The notes: a model not told the origin generated them from the sequence alone. DNA of 45,827 nucleotides from Fusobacteriia bacterium 4572_74 (GCA_002084825.1 NBMF01000004.1:1-45827); one strand, 5' to 3'; shown: positions 29,989 to 39,015, numbered from the stretch's first letter. Made by a program: numbers and translations.

Positions 29989-31089
29989 ATGAAAAAATTT
30001 TTATATGGAATGATGATTTTTATCTTATCATTTGGGATGATAGCATGTGGAGGAAAGGAAGAAAGCAAAGAAACACCTAAAGAAGTAAAAACTGATCAAA
30101 CGACAACAACTAATGAAATTGTACCGGAAGATGGTGCGGTATTAAAGGTATGAGAATCCAAGGGAACAGTTGGAGAATATATTAAATTTGCAGCAAAAAA
30201 ATATGAAGAAAAATATGGAGTACATGTTGTTTTAGAAGAAAACAATATATCTACTATTAAAAATAAAGTGATTCAAGATGGACCAGCAGGAACAGCAGCA
30301 GACGTTTTTGCTGCACCCCATGATCAAATTGGAGATTTAGTTCAATCAGGGCTTATCATGGAAAATTTATTGAGAGATAAATCTCAAAATAAATTTGGAA
30401 TTTTCTGGGACATTCCTAACTTTTATTATGCTCATATGTTCATGGCTATGGATGGGGGATATGTTTTCGGAAAAGATGGAAAAGATGCTAACGATATAGG
30501 TTTAGATAATGAAGGAGCTATTAAGGGAATAAATGAGATGTTGTTGTTAAAACCTATCTCAGTTGAAAATGCAGGAGATGTAAGTTATGATGCTATGACA
30601 GGTTTATTTGCAGAAGGGAAGGTCGCTGCTATTATAAATGGGCCATGGGGATTAGAAGGAGCAGAAAAATCAGGAATTAACTTTGATGTTGCGCCAATTC
30701 CTACATTTGATGGAAAACATCCAGCTTCTTTTTCTGGAATCAGAACTTTATTAGTAAACTCATATACTAAATATCCAAAGGCAGCTCAATTATTTGCTGA
30801 ATTTGCAACTTCTGATGAGATGTTAATTGAAAGATTTAAGATGACCAATCAATTACCGCCAGTTAAGGCATTGATAGATGCACCTGAGATTGTTAATCAC
30901 AAATACACAAAAGCTTTCTTAAAGCAAGCACAATATGCAGTACCTATGCCTGCGATTCCTGAGATGGGATTAATTTGGGAACCAGCAGGAGCAGCAGTTA
31001 CAGATATTTGGAATGAAAAGGTAACAACTGAAGAAGGGTTAAAAAATATGACTAAAATTATAAAAGAACAGATGGAAACTAGAAACTAG
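29989..31089 (+). pseudogene. malE: Maltose/maltodextrin-binding lipoprotein with in-frame TGA
   Basis: Periplasmic maltodextrin-binding lipoprotein of the MalE family, about 366 codons. The first ATG follows AAAAGGGGG and opens a lipoprotein signal peptide ending MIAC (Cys20) and a Thr/Lys-rich linker. Codon 55 (30151-30153) is TGA, in ALKV-stop-ESKGTVGEY, where MalE proteins carry tryptophan (E. coli LVIWINGDKG). The frame then stays open to the end with PAGTAADVFAAPHDQIGDLV, AAIINGPWGLEGA and FDVAPIPTFDGKHPASFSG. It is either a nonsense mutation, a sequencing error or read-through. The track's GTG at 30268 has no ribosome site and lies mid-domain. It is the first gene of malEFG. Confidence 0.85.
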
Positions 31090-31153
31090 TTATAAATTTA
31101 ATGAGCACTTGTTTTAACATGTGCTCAAATAATATGTAGAAAAGAGGTAGGAG

Positions 31154-32443
31154 ATGAATAGGGAAAAAAGATCAATATTGCTGTCTTGTCTTTTTATGGG
31201 ACTAGGGCAGTTGTATAATAAATATTTTCTTAAGGGGATAGTTTTATTTATAATTGAATTATTATATCTTATAAAGATGCCAAGGATGATAAAAGGGATT
31301 TGGGGAATTATAACCCTAGGGGAAACTTCTCAGACAACGAAAGGATTCCAAGTTATACAGGGAGATCATTCAATTTTTTTGCTGATTGAGGGTGTTGTAA
31401 CTATTATAATGTTGTTTATTCTGTTGGGGTTATATATATGGAATATTAAAGATGCTAAAAGACTAGGGCATGAGATGGATAATGGTAAATCTTATATGAC
31501 AACAAAAGAATATTTAACAAAGGTATACGATCGCAGCTTTGTATCTATAATGTTAACACCTGCTACATTGGGTGTTTTGTTTTTCATTTTGTTACCAATA
31601 TTAGTGACTGTCCTAGTAGCTTTTACAAATTATTCGGCACCAGATCATATCCCGCCTAGAAATTTAGTGGATTGGGTAGGGTTTAAGAACTTTATAGATA
31701 TTTTTGAATTAAAAATTTGGAGTAAAACATTTATAAAAGTAGGAAGTTGGACAATTGTATGGGCTATTCTTTCAACGTTGTTAAATTATTCGTGTGGACT
31801 TATCATGGCACTTATGATGAACAGAAAAAATATTAAATTCAAAGGTTTCTGGAGAACTATATTTATCCTGCCTTATGCTGTTCCGGCATTTATTTCTCTT
31901 TTGGTATTTAGATTACTATTTAGTGGAATTGGACCTGTTAATAATTTAATTGCCAGCTTCGGATTTGACAAGATACCTTTTTTAACAGATCCATTATTAG
32001 CAAAAGTTAGTCTGATACTGATCAATACGTGGCTTGGAGCACCATATTTTATGGTATTATTATCGGGATCTCTGACAAATATTTCAAGTTCAATCTATGA
32101 AGCAGCGGAGATTGATGGTGCATCTAAATGGGTTCGATTTTGGAAGATAACGTTACCGTTATTATTGTTTCAGACAGCACCTGTATTAATATTAACTTTT
32201 GCATATAACTTTAACAATTTTGGAGCAATATACCTGTTAACAAATGGAAAGCCTACCAATTCGGCTTTGAGATATGCAGGGGAAACAGATATTTTAATAA
32301 CCTGGATATTTAAATTAACCAGTGATCAAAGTCAATTTCAGATGGCGGCAGTGATATCAATAATTTTATTTATTTTTATAGCATCATTTTCCACGTATCA
32401 ATTTATGAAAAGTAAGTCATTCACAGAGGAGGATATGATGTAA
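31154..32443 (+). CDS. malF: Maltose/maltodextrin ABC transporter permease MalF
   Basis: Inner-membrane permease of 429 aa, longer than the first importer's MalF-like protein. It has an extra N-terminal part with two or three hydrophobic helices (FLKGIVLFIIELLYLI; IFLLIEGVVTIIMLFIL) before the transport core. The EAA loop reads IYEAAEIDGASKWVRFWKIT, and the preceding LNTWLGAPYFMVLLSGSL-like LINTWLGAPYFMVLLSG is typical MalF. GGTAGGAG precedes the ATG. It lies 64 bp after malE and overlaps malG by one base. Similar length and layout are known for maltodextrin permeases of the MalC/MdxF group. Confidence 0.92.
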   Translation: MNREKRSILLSCLFMGLGQLYNKYFLKGIVLFIIELLYLIKMPRMIKGIWGIITLGETSQTTKGFQVIQGDHSIFLLIEGVVTIIMLFILLGLYIWNIKDAKRLGHEMDNGKSYMTTKEYLTKVYDRSFVSIMLTPATLGVLFFILLPILVTVLVAFTNYSAPDHIPPRNLVDWVGFKNFIDIFELKIWSKTFIKVGSWTIVWAILSTLLNYSCGLIMALMMNRKNIKFKGFWRTIFILPYAVPAFISLLVFRLLFSGIGPVNNLIASFGFDKIPFLTDPLLAKVSLILINTWLGAPYFMVLLSGSLTNISSSIYEAAEIDGASKWVRFWKITLPLLLFQTAPVLILTFAYNFNNFGAIYLLTNGKPTNSALRYAGETDILITWIFKLTSDQSQFQMAAVISIILFIFIASFSTYQFMKSKSFTEEDMM

Positions 32444-33294
32444 TGAGTAAAACAAAAATTATAGATAATATTTTAGATGGATTAACATATCTCGGTTTAA
32501 TATTGATAACAGTCAGTGTATTTATGCCCCTAATATGGATTATATTGTCATCCATGCAGGTTGGAAACAGTCTCTACAGTTCGACCTTTTTACCAAAATC
32601 CTTGACACTGGATCATTATAAAGCTTTGTTTTCTCAAACAGATTTCCCAATTTGGTATATGAATACATTGAAAATAGCAACGTTGAATATGATTTTTGGA
32701 GTTATTATCACAACCCTTACAGCCTATACATTTTCTAGATATAAATTTAGAGGAAGAAAACAAGCTATGATAGGGATGCTGGTGTTACAGATGTTTCCAT
32801 CTTTCTTAGCTATGACAGCTATCTATATTTTAATCACTAAGATGGGTCTTATGGATACACATGCAGGACTTTTGATAGTATATGTTGCCGGACAAATTCC
32901 ATATAATTCATGGTTAGTAAAAGGATATTTTGATGGAATACCTAAGAGTTTGGATGAGGCAGCTAGAGTAGATGGAGCAGGGCATTTAACTATATTTTTA
33001 AAGATAATTATGCCTATTACCAAACCGATAGTTGTCTTTGTTGCGTTGACAAATTTTATTGGACCATGGTTTGACTTTATTTTTCCCAAACTATTACTTA
33101 GAAGTGCAGAGAAAAAAACTCTAGCTGTTGGGATTTTTGAATGGATCTCAAGTAGAGCAAATGACAACTTTACACAGTTTGCAGCAGCGTCTATCTTGAT
33201 TGCTGTACCTATTGCTGTTTTATTTATGTATCTGCAAAAACATATAGTGGCAGGATTATCTGCTGGAGCAACTAAGGAGTTTTTTATTGTTTAG
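32443..33294 (+). CDS. malG: Maltose/maltodextrin ABC transporter permease MalG
   Basis: Six-helix inner-membrane permease of 283 aa. The EAA loop is SLDEAARVDGAGHLTIFLKI, the C-terminus ends HIVAGLSAGATKEF, and LQMFPSFLAMTAIYIL matches MalG proteins. It overlaps malF by one base (TAATG), implying coupling. No ATPase follows; MalK is encoded 4.5 kb away on the other strand. No clear terminator lies in the 91 bp before the convergent FKBP gene. Confidence 0.92.
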   Translation: MSKTKIIDNILDGLTYLGLILITVSVFMPLIWIILSSMQVGNSLYSSTFLPKSLTLDHYKALFSQTDFPIWYMNTLKIATLNMIFGVIITTLTAYTFSRYKFRGRKQAMIGMLVLQMFPSFLAMTAIYILITKMGLMDTHAGLLIVYVAGQIPYNSWLVKGYFDGIPKSLDEAARVDGAGHLTIFLKIIMPITKPIVVFVALTNFIGPWFDFIFPKLLLRSAEKKTLAVGIFEWISSRANDNFTQFAAASILIAVPIAVLFMYLQKHIVAGLSAGATKEFFIV

Positions 33295-33385
33295 GAAATT
33301 ATAAAATCGGATCTTGCAACAATTGTATTTAAAGTTTCTAAAGATATAAATTTTCTCTAATTGAATGTAAAATCACGTTACTGTT

Positions 33386-33811
33386 TTACTTAACCTTTAT
33401 TACTTTTATCTGGAAATTAAGGGTCATTCCTGCATAGGGGTGATTTCCGTCTACGATCACTTTATCTTCCTCTGAGATAACTTCTTTTATAGTGAAAACT
33501 CCTACACCATCATCTGTATCAGCTTCAAATTCCAATCCTTCATATAGTCCCATCCCATCAAAATCCTCTATAGGCATCTCAATAGTTAGATTTTCATCAT
33601 ATTCTCCATATCCCTTATTAGGAGTTATTTTAACATTGAATTTATCTCCTGCTTTTCTCCCTAAAAGAGCTTCTTCTAGCCCTGCAACTACAGCTTCATC
33701 ACCATAGGTGAAATTTAACTCATCACCCTTGGTAGTTTTATCCAATAAATTTCCCTTATCATCTCTCAATATAAAATCTAAAGTTACTTTTTTTCCGTTT
33801 TCTATCTTCAT
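33386..33811 (-). CDS. FKBP-type peptidyl-prolyl isomerase, SlyD-like
   Basis: Cytoplasmic cis-trans prolyl isomerase/chaperone of the SlyD group, 141 aa. The FKBP half opens KVTLDFILRDDKGNLLDKTT and returns at LNFQIKVIKV. Between them lie YGDEAVVAGLEEALLGRKAGD and an inserted-flap domain (GYGEYDENLTIEMP to DGNHPYAGMTLNF), as in SlyD. The C-terminal histidine-rich metal tail of E. coli SlyD is absent. The track start at 33871 is too far upstream; AAGGAGAG precedes the ATG at 33811. It is convergent with malG and shows no functional link with the sugar genes. Confidence 0.88.
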   Translation of the reverse strand: MKIENGKKVTLDFILRDDKGNLLDKTTKGDELNFTYGDEAVVAGLEEALLGRKAGDKFNVKITPNKGYGEYDENLTIEMPIEDFDGMGLYEGLEFEADTDDGVGVFTIKEVISEEDKVIVDGNHPYAGMTLNFQIKVIKVK

Positions 33812-33896
33812 TTTTAATACTCTCCTTTTAATTATAATTCTAATTTTTTCCCCATCACAATTTTCACCCATAAAATCTCCATACTAAGATTTTTAA

Positions 33897-33970
33897 TCTG
33901 TATAATCTGCGACTTAGTCTTTTACTTTTTACTTTTTCATTATACATTGTCAATTGTACATTATATATTT
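33897..33970. repeat. Dispersed intergenic repeat, copy B, and low-complexity repeat
   Basis: TCTGTATAATCTGCGACTTA is similar to copies A and C. It is followed by TTTTACTTTTTACTTTTTC and then ATTATACATTGTCAATTGTA, an AT-rich partly palindromic run. The 194-bp gap between the FKBP gene and the DUF1294 gene contains no recognisable gene. Confidence 0.35.
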
Positions 33971-34005
33971 TAAATTCCAATCGGTAATCACTACTATCAA
34001 AGTTA

Positions 34006-34281
34006 TTAATTATTCATAAAAATTTTATAAAAATAATACCATCCATAAACTCCTACTACTATTGATATCGGTACCAATAGATTAAAATACCATTTTCTTA
34101 TTTTATGTCTAAAGGTATACATTCCAATAAATCCACCTATTCCACCACCTATAAAACAGAGGAGAAACAATATTTTTTCCGATATTCTGGAATAATATTT
34201 TTTAGCCTTATACTTGTCTATTCCAAAAATTAAAAAAGTTAATATATTAATAATACCTATATAAATATATATATATTTCAT
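34006..34281 (-). CDS. DUF1294 family small membrane protein
   Basis: A 91-aa protein with three hydrophobic segments (residues about 4-20, 37-57 and 68-87). The DUF1294 signature is visible as NILTFLIFGIDKYKAKK, SRISEKILFLLCFIGGGIGG and MYTFRHKIRKWYFN. Family function is unknown. AGGAGGAG lies just upstream of the ATG. It stands alone between two repeat-bearing intergenic stretches. Confidence 0.82.
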   Translation of the reverse strand: MKYIYIYIGIINILTFLIFGIDKYKAKKYYSRISEKILFLLCFIGGGIGGFIGMYTFRHKIRKWYFNLLVPISIVVGVYGWYYFYKIFMNN

Positions 34282-34411
34282 ATAACTCCTCCTATGTGGT
34301 TAGCACAAACTTAAAACTAATAACTAATAACTGGTAAATTCAATCCCTTATTTTTGTTACGAATTATATATATATTTGACCCCAATTATCAATTAATTCA
34401 ATTTATGTAAA

Positions 34412-34433
34412 TTTATGCAATCTGTGACTAGTT
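34412..34433 (+). repeat. Dispersed intergenic repeat, copy C
   Basis: TTTATGCAATCTGTGACTAG matches copy A (19131-19153, minus strand) at 16 of 22 positions and copy B (33897-33919) closely except for one inserted T. Confidence 0.4.
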
Positions 34434-34551
34434 TTAGATTTACTTTTAGATTTCTTAATTCTAATTTATTCTATCTTTTTTTTTAAAGTTTAAGAATTAT
34501 ATTCCATATCTCTTATTATTTTACCATATTTTTTTAAAAATATAATAAATT

Positions 34552-34593
34552 TAAAGGAGGTTTCTAGTATTTATAAACTAAAAACCTCCTTTT
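34552..34593 (-). terminator. Terminator downstream of glgP
   Basis: AAAGGAGGTTT pairs with AAACCTCCTTT around a loop of about 18 nt that itself contains TAGT/ACTA. It lies about 75 bp after the glgP stop on the minus strand; both sides are T-rich enough for it to act in either direction. Confidence 0.7.
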
Positions 34594-34669
34594 GATTTTA
34601 TTTAATAACCTTTTCTCTTCCTATATTTTAATATTTATAAACTTTTAAAATCAAAGATAAGAGATATAA

Positions 34670-37060
34670 TTATATTCTTTTTCCCTCTATTTTCCATATT
34701 TCTTTTGCATATTGAGCTATTGTTCTATCACTTGTAAATTTACCTGCATTGGATATATTCATCCATGCTTTCTTAGCCCATCCTAGTCTATCTTCAAAGA
34801 CACCATCGATACTATCTCTAACTTTTCTATAATCATCAAAATCTTGTAATACAAAATAATTATCTGGTGCATGCCAAGAGGCTCCTACCAAGAGTGCATC
34901 ATATAATTCTTTAAACATTCCTGTGTTACCATCACTATAAGTCCCGTCTATTAGCTGATCTATTACTTTTTTTAATCCCTTAGTTTCATTCATAACTTTA
35001 TTTGGATTATATCCAGATTTTTTTAACTCTATTATATCTTCTACCTTCATTCCAAAGATGAAGTTATTCTCGATTCCTGCTTCTTCTACTATCTCTACAT
35101 TTGCTCCATCTAATGTTCCTAGTGTAGGAGCTCCATTCATCATAAATTTCATATTTCCTGTTCCACTAGCTTCCTTTCCTGCTGTAGAAATTTGTTCCGA
35201 TATATCTGCTGCTGGAAATATAAGTTCAGCTGGTGAAATATTATAGTTTTCTACAAATACAACCTTTATTCTTCCATTTACATCCGAATCATTGTTTACA
35301 GTCTTTGCGACTTCATTGATTAATTTTATAATTCCCTTAGCTCTAAAATATCCAGATGCTGCCTTAGCTCCAAAGATATAAGTTTTAGGAGTTATTTTCA
35401 TCTCAGGTGTTTCTTTTATTCTATTATATAGATCCATTATATGAAATATATTCAATATTTGTCTCTTGTATTCGTGCAACCTTTTTACCTGTATATCAAA
35501 TATAGAGTTAGTGTCTACATTTATTCCTGTATTTTCCTTTATGAATCCAGCTAATTGTTCTTTTTTTATATTTTTTATATCTAAAAATCTATTTAATATA
35601 TTTTCATCTGTAACATAAGTTCCTAGTTTTTTTAATTCACTCAAATCAGTAATCCAATTGTCACCAATTAATTCTGTAATCAATTCAGATAATTCAGGAT
35701 TAGATTTTAACAGCCATCGTCTTTGAGTAACTCCATTAGTTTTATTTTGGAATTTTTCTGGGTATAATTCATACCAATCTTTTAATTCTACATTCTTTAA
35801 TATCTCTGTATGTAATGCTGCTACACCATTTACAGCATAAGATCCATAAATTGCAAGCCAGGCCATATGAATTAAATTAGTATTTTCATCGACTATTGCC
35901 ATCGTTTTTCGCCTTTCTAAATTTGTTGGATATTTTCCCTCCAACAACTCTTGAAATTGTACATGAATCCTTACGATTATATTATATATTCTAGGTAATA
36001 CCTCTTTAAATAACTCTGTATACCATTTTTCTAAAGCTTCCGATAAGATTGTATGATTGGTATATGCAAACGTTTTTGTAACTATTTCCCATGCATCCTT
36101 CCACAATAATCCCTCTACATCTATTAGAATTCTCATTAATTCAGGTATTGCTACCACTGGATGGGTATCATTTAATTGGATACTTGTAAAATCTGGTAAC
36201 ATACTAAAATCAGTTCCATGTTTTAACTTAAATTTTCTAATGATATCTTGTAATGATGCTGAGGTAAAGAAATATTGTTGTTTCAATCTTAATTTTTTCC
36301 CCTCATTAGTATCATCATTGGGATATAAAACTCTAGATATATTCTCTGCATCATTTTTTTCCTTCATAGCTTCTACATAATGTTGTTCATTGAATTCACC
36401 TAAATTTAATTCCTCTACTGCTTCTGCCTGCCATAACCTTAGTGTATTTATATTATTAGTTCCATATCCAATGATAGGTGTATCGTAAGGCACTGCCATT
36501 ACACTTTCATCTTTATTAAATCTTACTTCTATTTTATCCCTATCTTTTCTCAGACTCCAAGGATCACCATATTTTAACCAGTTATCTGGATATTCCACTT
36601 GGAATCCATCTTCAAATTGCTGCTTAAACATACCAAATTTATATCTAATACCATATCCTGTTCCAGGTAGATTTAAAGTTGCCATAGATTCGATAAAACA
36701 AGCTGCCAATCTTCCTAATCCACCATTACCTAGTCCTGCATCTGATTCAGCACCCTCTATTTTATTGATATCAACATTTAATTCTTCCAATAACTCCTTA
36801 ACTCCTTTATATACTCCCAAGTTGATTAAGTTATTACTAAATGCTCTTCCCATTAGATATTCTGCGGAAAAATAAAAAGCTTCTCTCCCATCATTATATA
36901 GGTCTTTAGTGGCTTTCCAAGATTCACCTATCTCTTCCATTATTGTTTGAGACAATGCATCATATATTTCAAAATCCAGTCCCTCAGATATTTTCTTTCC
37001 ATATTTAACCAATAATTTTTTTTCTAAACCTGTTTTGATTATATCTTTTTCAAATTTCAT
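34670..37060 (-). CDS. glgP: Glycogen/maltodextrin phosphorylase
   Basis: PLP-dependent alpha-glucan phosphorylase (GT35) that releases glucose-1-phosphate from alpha-1,4-glucans, 796 aa. The PLP-lysine region is intact (EASGTGNMKFMMNGAPTLGT), as are the N-terminal AEYLMGRAFSNNLINLG, GLGNGGLGRLAACF, and TNGVTQRRWL. No eukaryotic-type regulatory N-terminal extension is present. GGAGGG precedes the ATG. It is 87 bp downstream of malQ on the same strand and probably co-transcribed from the malQ promoter. With MalQ it converts imported maltodextrins to glucose-1-phosphate and glucose; malP would be an equally fair symbol. Confidence 0.94.
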   Translation of the reverse strand: MKFEKDIIKTGLEKKLLVKYGKKISEGLDFEIYDALSQTIMEEIGESWKATKDLYNDGREAFYFSAEYLMGRAFSNNLINLGVYKGVKELLEELNVDINKIEGAESDAGLGNGGLGRLAACFIESMATLNLPGTGYGIRYKFGMFKQQFEDGFQVEYPDNWLKYGDPWSLRKDRDKIEVRFNKDESVMAVPYDTPIIGYGTNNINTLRLWQAEAVEELNLGEFNEQHYVEAMKEKNDAENISRVLYPNDDTNEGKKLRLKQQYFFTSASLQDIIRKFKLKHGTDFSMLPDFTSIQLNDTHPVVAIPELMRILIDVEGLLWKDAWEIVTKTFAYTNHTILSEALEKWYTELFKEVLPRIYNIIVRIHVQFQELLEGKYPTNLERRKTMAIVDENTNLIHMAWLAIYGSYAVNGVAALHTEILKNVELKDWYELYPEKFQNKTNGVTQRRWLLKSNPELSELITELIGDNWITDLSELKKLGTYVTDENILNRFLDIKNIKKEQLAGFIKENTGINVDTNSIFDIQVKRLHEYKRQILNIFHIMDLYNRIKETPEMKITPKTYIFGAKAASGYFRAKGIIKLINEVAKTVNNDSDVNGRIKVVFVENYNISPAELIFPAADISEQISTAGKEASGTGNMKFMMNGAPTLGTLDGANVEIVEEAGIENNFIFGMKVEDIIELKKSGYNPNKVMNETKGLKKVIDQLIDGTYSDGNTGMFKELYDALLVGASWHAPDNYFVLQDFDDYRKVRDSIDGVFEDRLGWAKKAWMNISNAGKFTSDRTIAQYAKEIWKIEGKRI

Positions 37061-37075
37061 GTATTTCCCTCCATA

Positions 37076-37088
37076 TCGCTTATAGCGA
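37076..37088 (-). other. Short hairpin upstream of glgP ribosome site
   Basis: TCGCT and AGCGA flank a 3-nt loop, immediately before GGAGGG. A very similar TTCGC/GCGAA hairpin lies before the malQ ribosome site. Confidence 0.45.
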
Positions 37089-37147
37089 AATTAAAAATAA
37101 TTTAGACTTACTTTTCACATTCAAAATTTATTTCTAGCTGTTCTTCT

Positions 37148-38644
37148 CTATCTATCATATTTAATTGTAATTTCCTTTATTTTTTTAGCTAATTCATCGG
37201 TAAGTTCATCACCTTTTAATCTCCATTTCCAGTTATTCCCGAGTGTTGACGGTATATTCATCCTGGCTCTATTGTCCAATCCTAAAAAATCCTGCATCTG
37301 AGCTATACTCAAATTAGAATTAGATTTCCAAATAGCTTCTATGAATACATTGTTTATTTTTTCAACCTCAAACTTTTTTAACTTTAAATATTTTTTCAAA
37401 TATTTTTCAGCATGTTCTCTGTCATTTTTTGCTATATTCCCATACCATCCTACCACGGTTTCATTGTCATGTGTTCCTGTGTAAGCCACAGAATTTTTAG
37501 GATATTTATGAGGAAGATAGTCACTCTCTTCCCTTGAATCAAAAGCAAACTCCAATATTTTCATCCCTGGATATTTACTATCTTTCAAAAGTTTTCTTAC
37601 TCTATTGGTTAAAAAACCTAGATCCTCAGCAATGATAGGTAGATCTCCTAATTCATTTTTTATAGCCTTAAATACCTCTATTCCTGGTCCCTTTACCCAT
37701 TTTCCAAGTCTAGCAGTAGAAGCATTTGCTGGAATCTCCCAATAGGATTCAAATCCTCTAAAATGATCTATCCTTACCATATCATATAGCTCAAACGCTG
37801 CCCTCATTCTTTCAATCCACCATGAGTACCCTCGTCTTCTCATAATTTTCCAATTATACACTGGATTTCCCCATAGTTGACCTGTTTTACTAAAAGCATC
37901 TGGCGGGCACCCTGCCACAACCTTTATATTTTTTTTCTCATCAAACAAAAATAACTCTGTTTTTAACCATGCATCTACACTGTCACCAGATATAAATATA
38001 GGCAGGTCACCTATTATTTTTACTTTATTTTTATTAGCATAGCTTTTTAATTTTCCCCATTGAGTATAAAATAAATATTGCAAGTAGATATAGTAATCTA
38101 TCCTACCTTTAAGCTCTCTTCTATATTTTTTTAGAGTATTAATATGGGCAAATTTTTCTTCCTTTACCCATTTTGTCCACTCTACACCATTATTTTTATC
38201 TTTTAATACCATGAATAGAGCATAATCATCTATCCAGTAGATATGTTTTTTTTTAAATTGTTCTATCTCTTCTAAAAAACTTTCCCCTTCATTTAAGTAA
38301 GCTTTTTCCAAAAGTTTTAATTTGTTTTCATATAGTTTTTCATAGTCTATATATTCTCTGTTATCTCCTAAATTTGTATCTTTCACATCTTGTCTCTCGA
38401 GTCCACCTCTCTCTATTAACTCTTCTAAATCAATAAAATAAGGATTTCCTGCAAAGGCTGAAAAAGATTGATACGGAGAATCGCCATATGAAGTTGTCCC
38501 CAGTGGTAAAATCTGCCATAATTTTTGTCCTGATTTTTTTAAAAAATCAACAAATTCATAAGCTTCTTTGCCAAAGGTTCCTATTCCTCTATCTCCACCT
38601 AAAGATGAGATATGTAACAATATCCCACTGCTTCTTTCAAACAT
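37148..38644 (-). CDS. malQ: 4-alpha-glucanotransferase (amylomaltase)
   Basis: GH77 disproportionating enzyme that transfers glucan chains between maltodextrins, 498 aa. Signature segments are LLHISSLGGDRGIGTFGKEA, WQILPLGTTSYGDSPYQSFSAFAGNP, the nucleophile Asp region MVRIDHFRGFESYW, the acid/base region IIAEDLGFLT and YTGTHDNETVVGWY. It is the short bacterial form without the extra N-terminal domain of E. coli MalQ. GGGGGG-type ribosome site precedes the ATG. It is the promoter-proximal gene of malQ-glgP, under a LacI-type operator. Confidence 0.95.
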   Translation of the reverse strand: MFERSSGILLHISSLGGDRGIGTFGKEAYEFVDFLKKSGQKLWQILPLGTTSYGDSPYQSFSAFAGNPYFIDLEELIERGGLERQDVKDTNLGDNREYIDYEKLYENKLKLLEKAYLNEGESFLEEIEQFKKKHIYWIDDYALFMVLKDKNNGVEWTKWVKEEKFAHINTLKKYRRELKGRIDYYIYLQYLFYTQWGKLKSYANKNKVKIIGDLPIFISGDSVDAWLKTELFLFDEKKNIKVVAGCPPDAFSKTGQLWGNPVYNWKIMRRRGYSWWIERMRAAFELYDMVRIDHFRGFESYWEIPANASTARLGKWVKGPGIEVFKAIKNELGDLPIIAEDLGFLTNRVRKLLKDSKYPGMKILEFAFDSREESDYLPHKYPKNSVAYTGTHDNETVVGWYGNIAKNDREHAEKYLKKYLKLKKFEVEKINNVFIEAIWKSNSNLSIAQMQDFLGLDNRARMNIPSTLGNNWKWRLKGDELTDELAKKIKEITIKYDR

Positions 38645-38657
38645 ATTTATTCCCCCC

Positions 38658-38672
38658 TTCGCCTATAGCGAA
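38658..38672 (-). other. Short hairpin upstream of malQ ribosome site
   Basis: TTCGC and GCGAA flank a 5-nt loop just before the G-rich ribosome site; partner of the similar hairpin before glgP. Confidence 0.45.
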
Positions 38673-38797
38673 TTAATCATTTAAATTTTATAATTAAACT
38701 TAAAATTTTACACTAAGTAAGTATAATAGTAATGATTTTATTTGTATGATTAGTGATTTAAGTTTTAAAGGTACTGGATTTATAATTTTTTTATTTT

Positions 38798-38843
38798 GGA
38801 ATCGTTTCCGTATAATTTTAATACAAAAAACAACTCTTGTCAA
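38798..38843 (-). promoter_or_regulatory. malQ-glgP promoter with LacI-type operator
   Basis: On the minus strand TTGACA (38838-38843), a 17-bp spacer and TAAAAT (38815-38820) are followed five bases later by GGAAACGATTCC (38798-38809), one mismatch from the GGAAACGTTTCC operator at lamB and malE. The 5' leader is about 155 nt. Confidence 0.8.
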
Positions 38844-38934
38844 GAAAAGTTATTGTAGTTTTTTAAAACCTATATTTTGAGCTAATTAATTTGAAGAATA
38901 TAGTATTTTAAATAATTCCAGCTGCACGAAATAT

Positions 38935-38989
38935 TAGTTAATAAGAGTATATATTTTTTTTAGAAAAAAATATATACTCTTATTAACTA
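38935..38989. repeat. Perfect 26-bp inverted repeat with 3-nt loop
   Basis: TAGTTAATAAGAGTATATAT plus a T run (38935-38960) is the exact reverse complement of 38964-38989, with TAG as the loop. It lies between the divergent malQ and rsmB promoters, so there is no obvious upstream transcript for it to terminate. The remainder of the 411-bp gap (38645-39055) holds the two promoters and the malQ leader. Confidence 0.85.
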
Positions 38990-39015
38990 TTTATTATCAA
39001 TTTTTTTCAGATTTA

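Larger units (their letters stand above)
34282..34669. other. 388-bp intergenic stretch with degenerate repeats
   Basis: No gene is seen. The stretch holds TAACTAATAACTGGTAAATT and a (TA)n run near 34363. At 34412-34433 lies copy C of the dispersed repeat (TTTATGCAATCTGTGACTAG), and at 34552-34593 a terminator hairpin. It looks like mosaic repeat remnants and not regulatory DNA for the DUF1294 gene. Confidence 0.5.

Noticed and set aside
29989-31089. UGA read as tryptophan throughout the genome (code 4)
   Set aside because: TGA ends other genes sensibly here: the sensor-like gene (overlapping ileS), the TrmR-like gene followed by a terminator, and the outer-membrane-like gene followed by a terminator. 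Trp is encoded by TGG throughout.
30268-31089. malE starting at GTG 30268 as given in the ORF track
   Set aside because: No ribosome site, and it would remove the signal peptide and the first part of the binding domain. The true start is the ATG at 29989.
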